Source: Nocardioides sp. CFH 31398 (lineage in GTDB: Bacteria > Actinomycetota > Actinomycetes > Propionibacteriales > Nocardioidaceae). Taken from it: a stretch of 64,000 nt of DNA. The notes under the pieces are model-generated. The model did no database searches. It was not told the origin of the DNA and saw only the letters and a list, made by a program, of their open reading frames with translations. Below, one piece after another: positions 26,707 through 37,946 of this stretch. How positions within the stretch are numbered: the stretch's first letter is position 1; every line of letters starts with the position of its first letter. The stretch is taken from NCBI RefSeq assembly GCF_022436705.1, contig NZ_JAKUHT010000012.1, positions 62,001 to 126,000 on the forward strand, read 5' to 3'. A program made the translations under genes and the position numbers.

Positions 26707-27558
26707 GTGGTGCTCGCGGTGCTCGGCGACCTCGTGGAGGACGTCGTGGTCTGGCTCGACGGGCCGCTCGTGATCGGCGCGGACTCCCCGTCGCGGGTGT
26801 TCCGCTCGCGGGGCGGCAGCGCCGCCAACGTCGCGGCCACCGCCGCGGCCCGGGTGACCACCCGCTTCCTCGGCTGCGTGGGCGAGGACGCCGCGGGGGA
26901 CGCCCTCGTCGCCGCCCTCGGGCGCTCCGGCGTCGACGTCCGCGTCGCCCGGGCCGGTGCGACCGGGACGGTCGTGGTGATCGTGGACGAGTCGGGCGAG
27001 CGCACCATGTTCCCCGAGCGCGGGGCCGCCCGGCTGCTCGAGGCGGCTCCCGCGGAGTGGCTCGACGGGGTCTCCCACCTGCACGTCCCGGCGTACTCGT
27101 TCGACGGGGGAGCGATCGCCACCGCCGCGCTCGACGCGCTCGCCCGGGTGCGGGACGCGGGCGGGTCCACGTCGGTCGACGCCTCGTCCCTCGGGGTCGT
27201 CACGTCGCTCGGCGCCGACCCGATGCTCGACCTGCTCGCCGACGTGCGGCCTGACCTGCTGTTCGCCAACGCGGACGAGGCCGCGGCGCTCGACCTGCGC
27301 GGGGCCGCGCGGTCGCGCCTGTCCGGGACCACCCTGGTGCTGAAGCACGGGGCCCGGGCGACCGTCCTCGCCGTCCCCGGTCGGGACCCGGTCGAGGTGC
27401 CGGTGCCTCCGGTCGCCGACGTCCGCGACCTCACCGGGGCCGGCGACGCGTTCGCCGCCGGGTACCTCGCCGCCCACCTCGCCGGCGAGCCGGCCGTCAC
27501 CGCCGCCGAGCACGGCCACGCCGCGGCCGCCGCCGTGCTGGCGACCCCCGGGGCGTAG
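26707..27558 (+). CDS. PfkB-family carbohydrate kinase, probable pseudouridine kinase
   Basis: A 283-residue ribokinase-like sugar kinase. The first PfkB signature region is GGSAANVAATAAARV and the second DLTGAGDAFAAGYL contains the catalytic Asp. Placement right behind psuG suggests it phosphorylates pseudouridine to make the PsuG substrate (PsuK role). The family covers many nucleosides and sugars, so the substrate rests on context. It starts with GTG and ends 7 bp from the convergent Lrp-type gene. Confidence 0.85.
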   Translation: MVLAVLGDLVEDVVVWLDGPLVIGADSPSRVFRSRGGSAANVAATAAARVTTRFLGCVGEDAAGDALVAALGRSGVDVRVARAGATGTVVVIVDESGERTMFPERGAARLLEAAPAEWLDGVSHLHVPAYSFDGGAIATAALDALARVRDAGGSTSVDASSLGVVTSLGADPMLDLLADVRPDLLFANADEAAALDLRGAARSRLSGTTLVLKHGARATVLAVPGRDPVEVPVPPVADVRDLTGAGDAFAAGYLAAHLAGEPAVTAAEHGHAAAAAVLATPGA

Positions 27559-27565
27559 CCGGCCC

Positions 27566-29339
<1,774 letters not shown>

Positions 29340-29359
29340 CCCACGCCGGACCCATCGAC

Positions 29360-29406
29360 CGACGGAGGCGATCACTGTCGCTCAGCGACAGCGATCGCCT
29401 CCGTCG
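29360..29406. terminator. Long bidirectional palindrome terminator
   Basis: A 47-nt near-perfect palindrome between convergent HPPD and MFS genes. Outer arms of 14 bp (CGACGGAGGCGATC) and inner arms of 8 bp (CTGTCGCT) are separated by a single A/C mismatch, with one unpaired base at the centre. Confidence 0.88.
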
Positions 29407-29421
29407 TTCCTGCCGGACCCC

Positions 29422-30636
29422 TCAGGCCACGTCGCCGACGAGCTCGGCGTCCGCCTCGGCGGGGGAGTGCGGGGCGGGGGCCGAGCGCAGCGCGCGGACG
29501 ACGACCCGCGAGCCCAGCAGGGCGACGACGGTGCCGACGGCGACGGCCGCGCCGCCGAACCAGAAGGGCGCGCCCACGGAGACGTCCTCGGCCAGCTTCA
29601 GCGCCACGAAGGGGCCCGCGGCGCCGCCGGAGAAGCGGACGAACGAGTACGCCGCCGAGGCGACCGGGCGCGGCACCGGGGCGGCACCCATCACGGCCTC
29701 GGTGACCAGCGTGTTGTTGATGCCGATGAAGGCGCCGGCCAGCACGATCCCGGCGACCACGAACGCCTGGCTGCTCGACAGCACGGCGATCGCGAGCAGG
29801 TCGAGCGAGAACAGCGCCAGGCAGCCGACCATCGCCGGGACGGTGCCGACGAGGCGCTGCAACCACGGGGCCACGACGACCGAGGTGAAGGCCAGCAGCA
29901 GGCCCCAGCCGAAGAAGACCCAGCCGACGGCCATGATCCCGAAGTCGGGGAGCGCGAACGGGCCGGCGGCGAGGAGGCTGAAGAAGCCGAGGTTGTAGAA
30001 GACGGCGACCACGGCCAGCAGGAGCAGCGCGGGGTGGCGCAGCGCGCGGAACGGGTCGGCGAGCGACGTCCGCGGACCGTCCGGCGGGGTGGCCGGCAGC
30101 AGGAACGCGGTGGCGACCAGGGCGATCGTCATGAGGACGGAGACGCCGAAGAACGGCCCGCGCCAGGACTGCTGGCCCAGGATCCCGCCCAGCAGGGGGC
30201 CGGCGGCGATGCCGAGACCCAGGGCGGCCTCGAAGAGGATCACGGCCTGGGCGACGGAGCCGGCCGAGGAGGCGACAATCGTCGAGAGGGCCGTGGCGAT
30301 GAACAGCGCGTTGCCCAGGCCCCAGCCGGCGCGGAAGCCGATCACGGCGCCGACGGAGTCCGAGGCGCCGGCGAGACCGGCGAAGGCGATGATCAGCACG
30401 AGGCCGGTCAGGAGGGTGCGCTTGGCGCCGATCCGGCTGGAGACGACGCCGGTGATGAGCATGGAGACGCCCATGACGGCCATGTAGCCGGTGAAGAGCA
30501 GCGAGACCTGGCTCGGCGTGGCCTCGAGCCTGGCGGCGATCTCCTTGAGGATCGGGTCGACGAGGCCGATGCCCATGAACGCGATGACGCAGGCGAAGGC
30601 CACGGCCCACACGGCGCGGGGCTGACGGAGGCTCAT
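29422..30636 (-). CDS. MFS transporter (drug-efflux type)
   Basis: A 404-residue major facilitator with about 12 membrane helices. The loop after helix 2 carries SSRIGAKRTLLTG, a motif A-like segment, and helix 5 has GLGIAAGPLLGGILG, a motif C-like antiporter signature. These point to drug:proton antiport. It lies four bases inside the MarR gene (ATGA overlap), so repressor and pump are one operon. The substrate is unknown. Confidence 0.88.
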   Translation of the reverse strand: MSLRQPRAVWAVAFACVIAFMGIGLVDPILKEIAARLEATPSQVSLLFTGYMAVMGVSMLITGVVSSRIGAKRTLLTGLVLIIAFAGLAGASDSVGAVIGFRAGWGLGNALFIATALSTIVASSAGSVAQAVILFEAALGLGIAAGPLLGGILGQQSWRGPFFGVSVLMTIALVATAFLLPATPPDGPRTSLADPFRALRHPALLLLAVVAVFYNLGFFSLLAAGPFALPDFGIMAVGWVFFGWGLLLAFTSVVVAPWLQRLVGTVPAMVGCLALFSLDLLAIAVLSSSQAFVVAGIVLAGAFIGINNTLVTEAVMGAAPVPRPVASAAYSFVRFSGGAAGPFVALKLAEDVSVGAPFWFGGAAVAVGTVVALLGSRVVVRALRSAPAPHSPAEADAELVGDVA

Positions 30637-31085
30637 CGTTCTCCTTCCGTGACGGGGGTGGGGTCGGGGGTGAGGTCCGCGGCGAGGACCCGCCGCAGGA
30701 GGTGGGTGGCGTGCTCGACCGCCGCCGTGTCGTCGGCGGTGAGCCGGTCGGCGACGGCGGCCGCGTTGCGGCGTCGTACGTCGGCCAGGAGCGTGCGCCC
30801 CGCGTCGGTCATGACGACCAAGCGGGAGCGACCGTCCGTGGGGTCGGGGCGGGTGGTGACCCAGCCGCGCCCGACCAGCGACTTCACCAGGGACGACGCC
30901 GCGGGCTGCGACGTCCGGTCGAGCTCGGCGAGGCGGGTGACGCTGATGTCCCCGTGCTCGTCGAGCACCGACAGCGTGCGCAGGGCGGCCGGGGGCAGGT
31001 CGCCCTCCAGCCGCCGTACGGCACGGACGAGTCGGGCGGCCTGGACGACCAGGTCTCCGGCGGCGTCCTCGAGCGGTGCGGTCAC
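30633..31085 (-). CDS. MarR-family transcriptional regulator
   Basis: A 150-residue MarR protein. The winged helix is at about residues 45-100: HGDISVTRLAELDRTSQPAA, then LVKSLVGRGWVTTRPDPTDGRS with the wing RLVVMTDAG. It is first in an operon with the MFS pump, and a palindrome 15 bp upstream of its start is its likely operator. The usual model is repression relieved by the pump substrate. Confidence 0.92.
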   Translation of the reverse strand: MTAPLEDAAGDLVVQAARLVRAVRRLEGDLPPAALRTLSVLDEHGDISVTRLAELDRTSQPAASSLVKSLVGRGWVTTRPDPTDGRSRLVVMTDAGRTLLADVRRRNAAAVADRLTADDTAAVEHATHLLRRVLAADLTPDPTPVTEGER

Positions 31086-31099
31086 GAAGGACCAAACTA

Positions 31100-31114
31100 C
31101 ATAAGGTGCTTATG
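31100..31114. promoter_or_regulatory. Palindromic operator upstream of the MarR-MFS operon
   Basis: CATAAG-GTG-CTTATG is a perfect 6-bp inverted repeat in an unusually AT-rich stretch, just upstream of the MarR start. Size and position suit autoregulation by a MarR dimer. Confidence 0.6.
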
Positions 31115-31152
31115 CATTCCGAATCGGCGAGGCGCCCGCCTCGGGAGAAGCG

Positions 31153-31893
31153 CTACAGCACCTTCGACAGGAAGGACTTCGTGCGCTCGTGCTGCGGGTC
31201 GCCGAGGACCTTCCGCGGGTCGCCCTGCTCGACGACGACGCCGCCGTCCATGAAGACCAGGTCGTCGCCGACCTCGCGGGCGAAGCCCATCTCGTGGGTC
31301 ACGACCATCATCGTCATGCCCTCCGAGGCGAGGTCCTTCATGACGGCGAGGACGTCGCCGACCAGCTCGGGGTCGAGGGCCGAGGTCGGCTCGTCGAACA
31401 GCATCATGTCGGGGTCCATCGACAGTGCCCGCGCGATGGCGATGCGCTGCTGCTGCCCGCCCGACAGGTGCGCCGGGTACGACGTCTCGCGCTCGGCGAG
31501 ACCGACCTTCTCGAGGTTCTTGCGCGCGACGGTGCGCGCCTCGTCGCTCCCACGGCCCTTCACCTTGCGCTGCGCGAGGGTGAGGTTGTCCATGACGCTG
31601 AGGTGCGGGAACAGGTTGAACTGCTGGAAGACCATGCCGATGCGGCTGCGGAGCTTGTCGACGTCCGCGTCGGGGTCGGTGATCTCCGCCCCCTCGACGA
31701 AGATCTTGCCGGAGGTCGGCTGCTCCAGCAGGTTCACGCAGCGCAGCAAGGTCGACTTGCCCGAGCCGGACGGCCCGATGACGCAGACCACCTTCCCCTC
31801 GGCGACCTCGAGGTCGATGCCCGTGAGGACCTTGTTGTCGCCGAAGTACTTGTGGACGTCCTCGACCTTGATCGCGGGTGTGCTCGTGCTCAT
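31153..31893 (-). CDS. Polar amino-acid ABC transporter ATPase (GlnQ-like)
   Basis: A 246-residue ATPase of a polar amino-acid importer. Walker A is GPSGSGKST, the Q-loop is [14 protein letters not shown], the signature is LSGGQQQR, and Walker B is [14 protein letters not shown]. It is the last gene of a three-gene minus-strand operon (binding protein, permease, ATPase); its ATG overlaps the permease stop by one base. Glutamine or glutamate is the most likely substrate class, but specificity lies in the binding protein. Confidence 0.95.
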   Translation of the reverse strand: MSTSTPAIKVEDVHKYFGDNKVLTGIDLEVAEGKVVCVIGPSGSGKSTLLRCVNLLEQPTSGKIFVEGAEITDPDADVDKLRSRIGMVFQQFNLFPHLSVMDNLTLAQRKVKGRGSDEARTVARKNLEKVGLAERETSYPAHLSGGQQQRIAIARALSMDPDMMLFDEPTSALDPELVGDVLAVMKDLASEGMTMMVVTHEMGFAREVGDDLVFMDGGVVVEQGDPRKVLGDPQHERTKSFLSKVL

Positions 31894-32687
31894 CAGCGGG
31901 CCCTCCCGGCTCGGGCTTCCATGCGGCGGACGAGGATCGACAACGGCACCGTGATGAGCAGGTAGCAGAGCGCGACGAGGATCAACGGCGACAGGTTGTT
32001 CTCGGTGTTGAGCCCCTGCCGGCCGAAGGACGTCAGCTCGACGGTGGCCAGCGACACCCCGAGGACGTAGACGAGGGACGAGTCCTTCGTCAGCAGGATG
32101 AGCTCGTTGGTCAGCGGGGGCAGCACGATGCGGAACGCCTGCGGGATGACGACCGAGACCATCGCCCGCGTCTGGCTCATGCCGAGCGAGCGGGCGGCCT
32201 CCATCTGACCCTTCGGCACGGCCTGGATGCCCGCCCGGATGGTCTCGGCCATGTACGCCGCCCCCACCAGCCCCAGCGCGATGGTGACGATGCCGAACGT
32301 GCCCCCGGGGATGGCGTAACCGGGGAACGCGGTCGGGAACCCGAAGTAGAACGCGATGAACACCACGAGGGCGGGCACGCCCCGGAAGAGCTCGATGAAC
32401 CCGGTGGCGATCCATCGGTAGGGCCCGACCTGGGACAGACGCATGAGGGCGAGGACCAGACCGAGGACCAGACCGAACACGAACGCGCTGGCGCTGTACA
32501 GCACGGTGTTCTTCAGCCCGACCGTGATGACGTCCGGGAACTGCCGCGCGACGATGTCGAGGTCGAAGAAGACGGACTGCAGGCGGGCCCAGTCCGCGGA
32601 CAGCGCCAGCGCCACGACGACGGCGACCAGGACGGTGTACTGGACGTAGCGGCTGACCTGCGCGCGCTTGCGCGGACTCATGGCCAT
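31893..32687 (-). CDS. Polar amino-acid ABC transporter permease
   Basis: A 264-residue HisM/GlnP-type permease with about five or six helices. The EAA coupling loop is [20 protein letters not shown], and the region [20 protein letters not shown] is diagnostic. Only one permease gene is present, so it should act as a homodimer. It lies between the binding-protein gene (10 bp upstream) and the ATPase gene. Confidence 0.95.
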   Translation of the reverse strand: MAMSPRKRAQVSRYVQYTVLVAVVVALALSADWARLQSVFFDLDIVARQFPDVITVGLKNTVLYSASAFVFGLVLGLVLALMRLSQVGPYRWIATGFIELFRGVPALVVFIAFYFGFPTAFPGYAIPGGTFGIVTIALGLVGAAYMAETIRAGIQAVPKGQMEAARSLGMSQTRAMVSVVIPQAFRIVLPPLTNELILLTKDSSLVYVLGVSLATVELTSFGRQGLNTENNLSPLILVALCYLLITVPLSILVRRMEARAGRAR

Positions 32688-32697
32688 CGGCGGACCC

Positions 32698-33510
32698 TCA
32701 GCTGCTGGGCTCGGTGGGGGCGTCGCCGAACCACTCGGCGTAGATCTCGTCGTACGTGCCGTCCTCCTGGGCGTCGGCGATCGTGGTGTTGATCAGCTCC
32801 AGCAGCTCGGGGTTGCCGTCCTTCTGGACGGCGAAGCCGTACTGCTCGCCGGTGTCGAACTCCGCGACGACCTCGACGGTGTCGTTCGAGTTCGCGAAGT
32901 CGTAGAGGACGCCGTTGTCGTTGATGCCGGCGTCGACCTGGCCGGTGTTCACGGCCTGGGTCAGGAGCCCGAGGTCCTCGTAGACCCGCAGCTCCACGTC
33001 GTCCGGGGCGTTGTCCTCGGCGTACAGCTCACCCGTCGTCCCCTGCTGCACGCCGAGCGTCTGCCCGGACAGGTCGTCCAGGGAGGTGACGTCGGAGTCG
33101 GCCGGGACGAGGAGGGCCTGGGTGGCCTCGAAGTAGGGGTCCGAGAAGTCGATGACGCGGGCGCGCTCGTCGGTGATGGTCATGCCGGCGGCGGCGACGT
33201 CGCACTCGCCGGTGTTGAGGGACTGCCCGGACTGGATGCCCTCGAAGCCGGTCGCGACGACGGTGACCTCCAGGTCCTCGGACTGGGCGACCAGGTCCAT
33301 CAGGTCGATGTCGAAACCGACAACCTCACCGTCCTGGTTGAACTCGAACGGCTTGTACGGCAGGGAGGTGCACACCGTCAGCTCGCCGTCGGTGACCAGC
33401 TCGACCCCGGACTCGGTGGTCGTGGTCTCGGTCGCGCAGCCGGCGAGACCGGTGGCGAGGACGGTGGCGGCGAGGGCCGCGCCGGGCAGGCGGAGACGGG
33501 AACGCGTCAT
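32698..33510 (-). CDS. Polar amino-acid ABC transporter substrate-binding lipoprotein
   Basis: A 270-residue family 3 extracellular solute-binding protein. The lipobox is LAGC (Cys25). The fold starts LTVCTSLPYKPFEF, then VVGFDIDLMDLVA, CDVAAAGMTITDERA and LGVQQGTTGELYAE. The conserved Arg of the amino-acid-binding site is in the ITDERARVIDFSDPY region. It is first in the operon and probably carries the promoter. Confidence 0.94.
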   Translation of the reverse strand: MTRSRLRLPGAALAATVLATGLAGCATETTTTESGVELVTDGELTVCTSLPYKPFEFNQDGEVVGFDIDLMDLVAQSEDLEVTVVATGFEGIQSGQSLNTGECDVAAAGMTITDERARVIDFSDPYFEATQALLVPADSDVTSLDDLSGQTLGVQQGTTGELYAEDNAPDDVELRVYEDLGLLTQAVNTGQVDAGINDNGVLYDFANSNDTVEVVAEFDTGEQYGFAVQKDGNPELLELINTTIADAQEDGTYDEIYAEWFGDAPTEPSS

Positions 33511-33539
33511 AGCCGGGCAGACTAGACGGGTGATGTCAC

Positions 33540-34772
33540 TCACGGTGCGGCGGCACGCTCCAGCCGTCGGACGTCGGCGCTGAGGAGCGTGAGCAGCGCC
33601 AGCACGAGGTAGGCGACCCCCGCGGCGACGACCACGGCGCCGACGCCGACCCCGGCGCCCAGCGGGCCGAAGGCCAGCTGACCGACTGGGATGGCGGCGA
33701 AGGAGCCGAGCATGTCGTAGGAGTAGACGCGCGACAGCTTGTCGGCCGGCACGTGCTCCTGCAGCGACAGGTTCCACCCGAGGTTGAACAGCTCGGTGCC
33801 GGCGCCCGCCACGAACGCGGTCACGACGAGCAGCACGAGCGTCGTCCTCCCGCCGTCCCCGAGGCCCAGGACGAGCAGGGGCACGCCGCCGAGCGAGACC
33901 CCCAGCATCCCCACGAGCAGCGGACGGCGCAGCTCGAGCCGCAGCATGACGAGCGTGGCGACGAGCAGGCCCGCCGCCGTCGCGGACAGGGCGAGGCCCC
34001 AGCCGCGCTCGCCGACGGTCTCGAGCGCCCGGACCGGGCCCAGGGTGCTCCACCCACCGGTGCGCACCGCGTTCATCAGGGAGAACGCGAGGACGACGAC
34101 CCACAGCCAGGTGGTGCCGCGCACGAAGGTCCACCCGACCCGCAGGTCGGCCATGACCCCGTCGGCCTGCTCCTGCTCCCGGGGCGGCAGGCGGACGGCG
34201 AGCAGCAGCACCGCGGCGAGGAGCCACGTGACGGCGTCGACCGCCAACGCCCACCCGGGCCCGACGGTCACCACCAGCGCGGCCGAGAGGGAGGGCCCGA
34301 CCACGGCGAGGCCGCCGCGCGACATCGACACCAGCACGTTGGCGCGTTGCAGCTCCTCCCGCGGCACGAGCTGCGGCAGGATGCCGGCCATGGCCGGCAG
34401 GCTCGCCGCGGCCACCGTCCCGTTGAGCGCTCCGAGCACGGCCATGCTCCACACCTCGGCCGTGCCGGTCAGCACGAGCCCGGCGACGGTCGCCGACGTC
34501 GCGAAGGCGGCGAGGTTGCAGCCACGCAGGAGCAGCCCCCGGTCCACGCGGTCGGCCAGCACGCCCCCGAGCAGGAGGAACACGATCATGGGGACGCTGT
34601 TGGCGGCGAGGACGACGCCCAGCGCCGTTGGGGAGTCGTCGACCTCGAGGACGGCGAACGCGAGCGCCACCGAGACCATCGTCGTCCCCAGGACGTTGAC
34701 GGTCTGCGCGGCGAAGAACCAGCGGAACGATCGGTGACGCAGCGGCCCCGCCGAGATCGGGGCCCCGCTCAC
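33540..34772 (-). CDS. MFS transporter
   Basis: A 410-residue major facilitator with about 12 helices, of the type with an N-terminal RHRSFRWFFAAQTVNVLGT and a loop GGVLADRVDRGLLLRG after helix 2 (MFS_3/enterobactin-exporter-like group). The GTG start at 34772 overlaps the MOSC stop by four bases. No regulator or biosynthetic cluster is adjacent, so the cargo is unknown. Confidence 0.85.
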   Translation of the reverse strand: MSGAPISAGPLRHRSFRWFFAAQTVNVLGTTMVSVALAFAVLEVDDSPTALGVVLAANSVPMIVFLLLGGVLADRVDRGLLLRGCNLAAFATSATVAGLVLTGTAEVWSMAVLGALNGTVAAASLPAMAGILPQLVPREELQRANVLVSMSRGGLAVVGPSLSAALVVTVGPGWALAVDAVTWLLAAVLLLAVRLPPREQEQADGVMADLRVGWTFVRGTTWLWVVVLAFSLMNAVRTGGWSTLGPVRALETVGERGWGLALSATAAGLLVATLVMLRLELRRPLLVGMLGVSLGGVPLLVLGLGDGGRTTLVLLVVTAFVAGAGTELFNLGWNLSLQEHVPADKLSRVYSYDMLGSFAAIPVGQLAFGPLGAGVGVGAVVVAAGVAYLVLALLTLLSADVRRLERAAAP

Positions 34773-35677
34773 CGGGTGCTCGCCCGCGGTGGACCGCTGC
34801 CGGAGTCGTCGACCTCGAGCACCTCGACCGGGTCGCCCACCCGGACGACGCCGGGACCGTCGGGGAGGAGGTTCATCCCGAACCACGACTGGCCGTCCCA
34901 CCGTCGGTGCCGCACGAGCGTGGCCAGCGGCTCCCGGCCGCTCTCGCCGGTCGCGGGGTCGGTGGTCGTCATGACGCAGCGGGCGCAGCCCTTCGGCAGA
35001 CGGAACTCGACGGCGTCCTGCCCGGTCCCGACGCGGATCCGCCGCCAGGTGTCCTCCTCCCACGCCTCGGCGCCGGAGACGACGAGGTTGGGGCGGAACC
35101 GCGACATCGGCAGCGGTCCCTCGTCGGCGCGGGGGCCGTCGTCGACGAGGTTGTTCAGCGCCGTCAGCGACCGGTCGGTCGTCAGGTGCAGCGGGTAGCC
35201 GTCGGCGAAGCTCACCCGGTCCGCCTCGTGGGCGAAGCGCGGGTCGACCGGACGGCGGGCCGGGTCGTCGAGGTGCAGCAGCAGCAGCTCGCCCACCTCG
35301 GCGTCGAGCAGGTCGGCCAGCCAGGCGCTCGCCTCGGCTCCGGCGTCGGTGCCGGACGACGCGGTGCCCCAGAGGTCCACCGGCCGCTGCTCCGCCGCCG
35401 GGGCGGGGTCCGGGACGGCGACCGTGAACGGCTCGCGACCCGGGGCACGCAGCGTCAGCGTCCCCGGGTGGGGGGCGCGGGGGTCGTCCGCCACGTCCAC
35501 GGCGACCCCCAGCAGCGCCGGGCACTCGCGGGCGGTGACCATCAGCCCGGTCGCGGTCGCGACCATCCAGCGGTGGTCCCCGGCGAGGCCCCAGGGCTCG
35601 ACGCGGGCCTCGTCGAGGTCCTGGCCGCCGCAGGACTTCACGGGGTAGCGGTGCAGCGCGGAGACGGCGAGGGGCAT
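34769..35677 (-). CDS. MOSC-domain protein with N-terminal beta barrel
   Basis: A 302-residue protein with the MOSC N-terminal barrel (LHRYPVKSCGGQDLDEARVE, then GLAGDHRWMV) and a C-terminal MOSC domain with the conserved Cys in LPKGCARCVMTT. MOSC proteins handle sulfur or the molybdenum cofactor, as in the YcbX and mARC groups that reduce N-hydroxylated compounds. No ferredoxin domain is fused. The MFS gene overlaps its 3' end by four bases. Confidence 0.9.
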   Translation of the reverse strand: MPLAVSALHRYPVKSCGGQDLDEARVEPWGLAGDHRWMVATATGLMVTARECPALLGVAVDVADDPRAPHPGTLTLRAPGREPFTVAVPDPAPAAEQRPVDLWGTASSGTDAGAEASAWLADLLDAEVGELLLLHLDDPARRPVDPRFAHEADRVSFADGYPLHLTTDRSLTALNNLVDDGPRADEGPLPMSRFRPNLVVSGAEAWEEDTWRRIRVGTGQDAVEFRLPKGCARCVMTTTDPATGESGREPLATLVRHRRWDGQSWFGMNLLPDGPGVVRVGDPVEVLEVDDSGSGPPRASTR

Positions 35678-35696
35678 GTGCGGACCCTAGGTCGTC

Positions 35697-36989
35697 TCAG
35701 GCGTCGACGGTGGGCAGCACGGCCTCCCCGCGCGACATCCGTGTCGCGGCGGCGGGCAGCTCGGCCAGGGCGCGCGCGTGGCGCGCCCGCGCCTCGTCGA
35801 GGTGCTCGACGCCGACGGGCTCGCCGTCGCGGACCAGCGGCACGAGCAGGTCACGCAGGGAGGCGTCGTCCGGTCGCGCCCCGACGCCGACGACCTCGGC
35901 GGTCGCCTGCCCGTCCTCGACACGACGGGCCGCCCACTTGCGCCCGCCGTGGCTGTCCTTGCCGGGGCTGCGCTTCGCGACGGCGACCATGCCCCCGTCG
36001 TCGCCCTCGCGGGCGACCAGCTTGTAGACCAGGCCGCTCGTCGGGTGCCCGGACCCGGTGACCAGCTGGGTGCCCACGCCGTACCCGTCGACCGGCGCCA
36101 CGGCCAGGGCGGCGATGGCGTGCTCGTCGAGGTCGCTCGTGACGACGATGCGGGTGCCCGTGGCGCCCAGGTCGTCCAGCTGCTGCCGCACCTCCGCGGC
36201 GAGGGCGCCGAGGTCGCCGGAGTCCAGGCGGACGGCGCCCAGCCCGGGCCCGGCCACCTCGACGGCGGTGCGCACCGCCTCGGCGACGTCGTAGGTGTCG
36301 ACCAGCAGCGTCGTGCCCGAGCCGAGCGAGGCGACCTGGGCGGTGAACGCGTCGCGCTCGGAGTCGTGGAGCAGCGTGAAGGAGTGCGCGCTGGTGCCGG
36401 CGGTGGGGATGCCGTAGCGCCGGCCCGCCTCGAGGTTGGACGTCGTCGCGAAGCCGGTGACGTACGCCGCCCGCGCGGCCGCGACGGCCGCCTCCTCGTG
36501 GGTGCGCCGCGAGCCCATCTCGATGCAGGGCCGGCCGCCGGCGGCGACGACCATCCGCGACGCCGCCGAGGCGACGGCGCTGTCGTGGTTGTAGATCGAC
36601 AGCGCGAGCGTCTCCAGCAGCACGGCCTCGGCGAAGGTGCCCTCCACCACCAGCAGCGGCGAGTGCGGGAACCAGACCTCGCCCTCGGGATAGCCCCAGA
36701 CGTCGCCACCGAAGCGGTAGTCGGCCAGCCACGTCAGCGTCGCGTCGTCCACGATCGCGTGGTCGGCGAGGAACGCCAGCGTCTGCTGGTCGAACGAGAA
36801 GTCGCGCAGCGCCTCGAGCAGACGTCCCGTGCCGACCACGACGCCGTAGCGCCGGCCGGCGGGCAGGCGCCGTCCGAAGAGCTCGAAGACCGAGCGCCGC
36901 TGCGCGGTCCCGGAGGCGAGGGCGGCCTGGACCATCGTCAGCTCGTACTGGTCGGTCAGCAGGGCGGTACCGGGGCGGGTCTGGCTCAC
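35697..36989 (-). CDS. pncB: Nicotinate phosphoribosyltransferase
   Basis: PncB makes nicotinate mononucleotide from nicotinate and PRPP with ATP, for NAD salvage. The 430-residue protein shows LLTDQYELTMVQAAL at the N terminus, FELFGRRLPAGRRYGV, and GTSAHSFTLLHDSE with the conserved His of the family. Near the C terminus are VRLDSGDLGAL and YGVGTQLVTGSG, the phosphoribosyl-binding region. The GTG at 36989 gives a standard length. It is divergent from clpS, as in mycobacteria (Rv1330c/Rv1331). Confidence 0.95.
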   Translation of the reverse strand: MSQTRPGTALLTDQYELTMVQAALASGTAQRRSVFELFGRRLPAGRRYGVVVGTGRLLEALRDFSFDQQTLAFLADHAIVDDATLTWLADYRFGGDVWGYPEGEVWFPHSPLLVVEGTFAEAVLLETLALSIYNHDSAVASAASRMVVAAGGRPCIEMGSRRTHEEAAVAAARAAYVTGFATTSNLEAGRRYGIPTAGTSAHSFTLLHDSERDAFTAQVASLGSGTTLLVDTYDVAEAVRTAVEVAGPGLGAVRLDSGDLGALAAEVRQQLDDLGATGTRIVVTSDLDEHAIAALAVAPVDGYGVGTQLVTGSGHPTSGLVYKLVAREGDDGGMVAVAKRSPGKDSHGGRKWAARRVEDGQATAEVVGVGARPDDASLRDLLVPLVRDGEPVGVEHLDEARARHARALAELPAAATRMSRGEAVLPTVDA

Positions 36990-37028
36990 CTGCCCGAGGG
37001 TAGGACCCCGCTGTGCCACGATGGCGCG

Positions 37029-37337
37029 GTGACCGCACCGACTCCCGTCGAGGTCGAGCCCGACCTCACCGCAGACGAGGTCCCCGCCGAGGTCACGGTC
37101 CCGGAGAAGCCGTGGACCACGATCGTGTGGAACGACCCCGTCAACCTCATGTCCTACGTGACCTACGTCTTCCGGACCTACTTCGGCTACTCGGAGAAGA
37201 AGGCGACGCGACTGATGATGGAGGTCCACGAGGAGGGCCGCTCCGCCGTCAGCTCCGGCAGCCGCGAGGAGATGGAGCGCGACGTGCAGGCCATGCACGA
37301 GTACGGCCTGTGGGCGACCCTGGAGAAGGACGAGTGA
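37029..37337 (+). CDS. clpS: ATP-dependent Clp protease adaptor ClpS
   Basis: ClpS hands N-degron substrates to ClpC/ClpAP. The 102-residue protein has the core WTTIVWNDPVNLMSYVTYVF with the Asn-Asp pair of the N-degron pocket, then KKATRLMMEVHEEGRS. The start is GTG, 39 bp from divergent pncB. An 11-nt tandem duplication covers its stop codon. DUF2017 follows 18 bp downstream, the actinobacterial order. Confidence 0.95.
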   Translation: MTAPTPVEVEPDLTADEVPAEVTVPEKPWTTIVWNDPVNLMSYVTYVFRTYFGYSEKKATRLMMEVHEEGRSAVSSGSREEMERDVQAMHEYGLWATLEKDE

Positions 37338-37347
37338 AGGACGAGTG
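37326..37347. repeat. 11-nt tandem duplication spanning the clpS stop codon
   Basis: AAGGACGAGTG occurs twice head to tail; the clpS TGA straddles the junction and a second TGA follows the second copy. It looks like a replication-slippage event that left the protein unchanged. Confidence 0.8.
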
Positions 37348-37355
37348 AGCGGCCG

Positions 37356-37946
37356 GTGAGTGGATTCGCCTGGCACCGACGCAGCAAGCGGGTGATCGCG
37401 ACGTTCAGCGGGTTCGAGGCGGACCTGCTGCGATCGCTGACCTCGCAGCTGGTCGAGCTGCTGCGCAACGAGCAGGCGGCGCCCACGGACGTCGCCGACC
37501 CGCTCGAGGCGATGATGGACTTCAGCGGCCCGACCACCGAGCCCGAGGACCCGGTGCTGCGACGCCTGTTCCCCACCGCCTACCCGGACGACGAGGAGGC
37601 CGCCGGCGACTTCCGGCGCTTCACGGAGGGCGCGCTGCGGGACACCAAGGCCGCCTCCGCCAGCGCCCTCATCGACACGCTCGAGGAGGCCGGCCTGCCG
37701 CCGGAGCTCACCGAGGACGGCCTCGTCATCGACGTCGAGCTCGACCGCGGCGAGGCCGAGTCGTGGATGCGGACCTTCACCGACGTCCGTCTCGCCCTCG
37801 CGACCCGGCTCGGGGTCGAGGAGGGCGACGAGGCCCGGTGGGCCGCCCTGCCGGAGGACGACCCCCGTGCCCGCGCCCACGACATCTACGACTGGGTCGG
37901 CTACCTGCAGGAGACGCTGGTCCACGCCCTGACGAAGGCCGCCTAG
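37356..37946 (+). CDS. DUF2017 family protein
   Basis: A 196-residue soluble helical protein of the DUF2017 family, nearly always next to clpS in actinobacteria (Rv1332 in M. tuberculosis). Diagnostic parts are FSGFEADLLRSLTSQLVELL, DPVLRRLFPTAYPDDEEA, and the C-terminal YDWVGYLQETLVHAL. The function is unknown; neighbourhood suggests a link with Clp proteolysis. It starts with GTG and runs directly into the NUDIX gene. Confidence 0.92.
   Translation: MSGFAWHRRSKRVIATFSGFEADLLRSLTSQLVELLRNEQAAPTDVADPLEAMMDFSGPTTEPEDPVLRRLFPTAYPDDEEAAGDFRRFTEGALRDTKAASASALIDTLEEAGLPPELTEDGLVIDVELDRGEAESWMRTFTDVRLALATRLGVEEGDEARWAALPEDDPRARAHDIYDWVGYLQETLVHALTKAA

Noticed and set aside
23470..27519. A 1349-codon open frame on the minus strand
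   Set aside because: It lies antisense to five clear genes (siderophore transporter, psuG, kinase) and has low-complexity Gly/Arg/Asp/His composition. It is an artefact of high GC codon bias.
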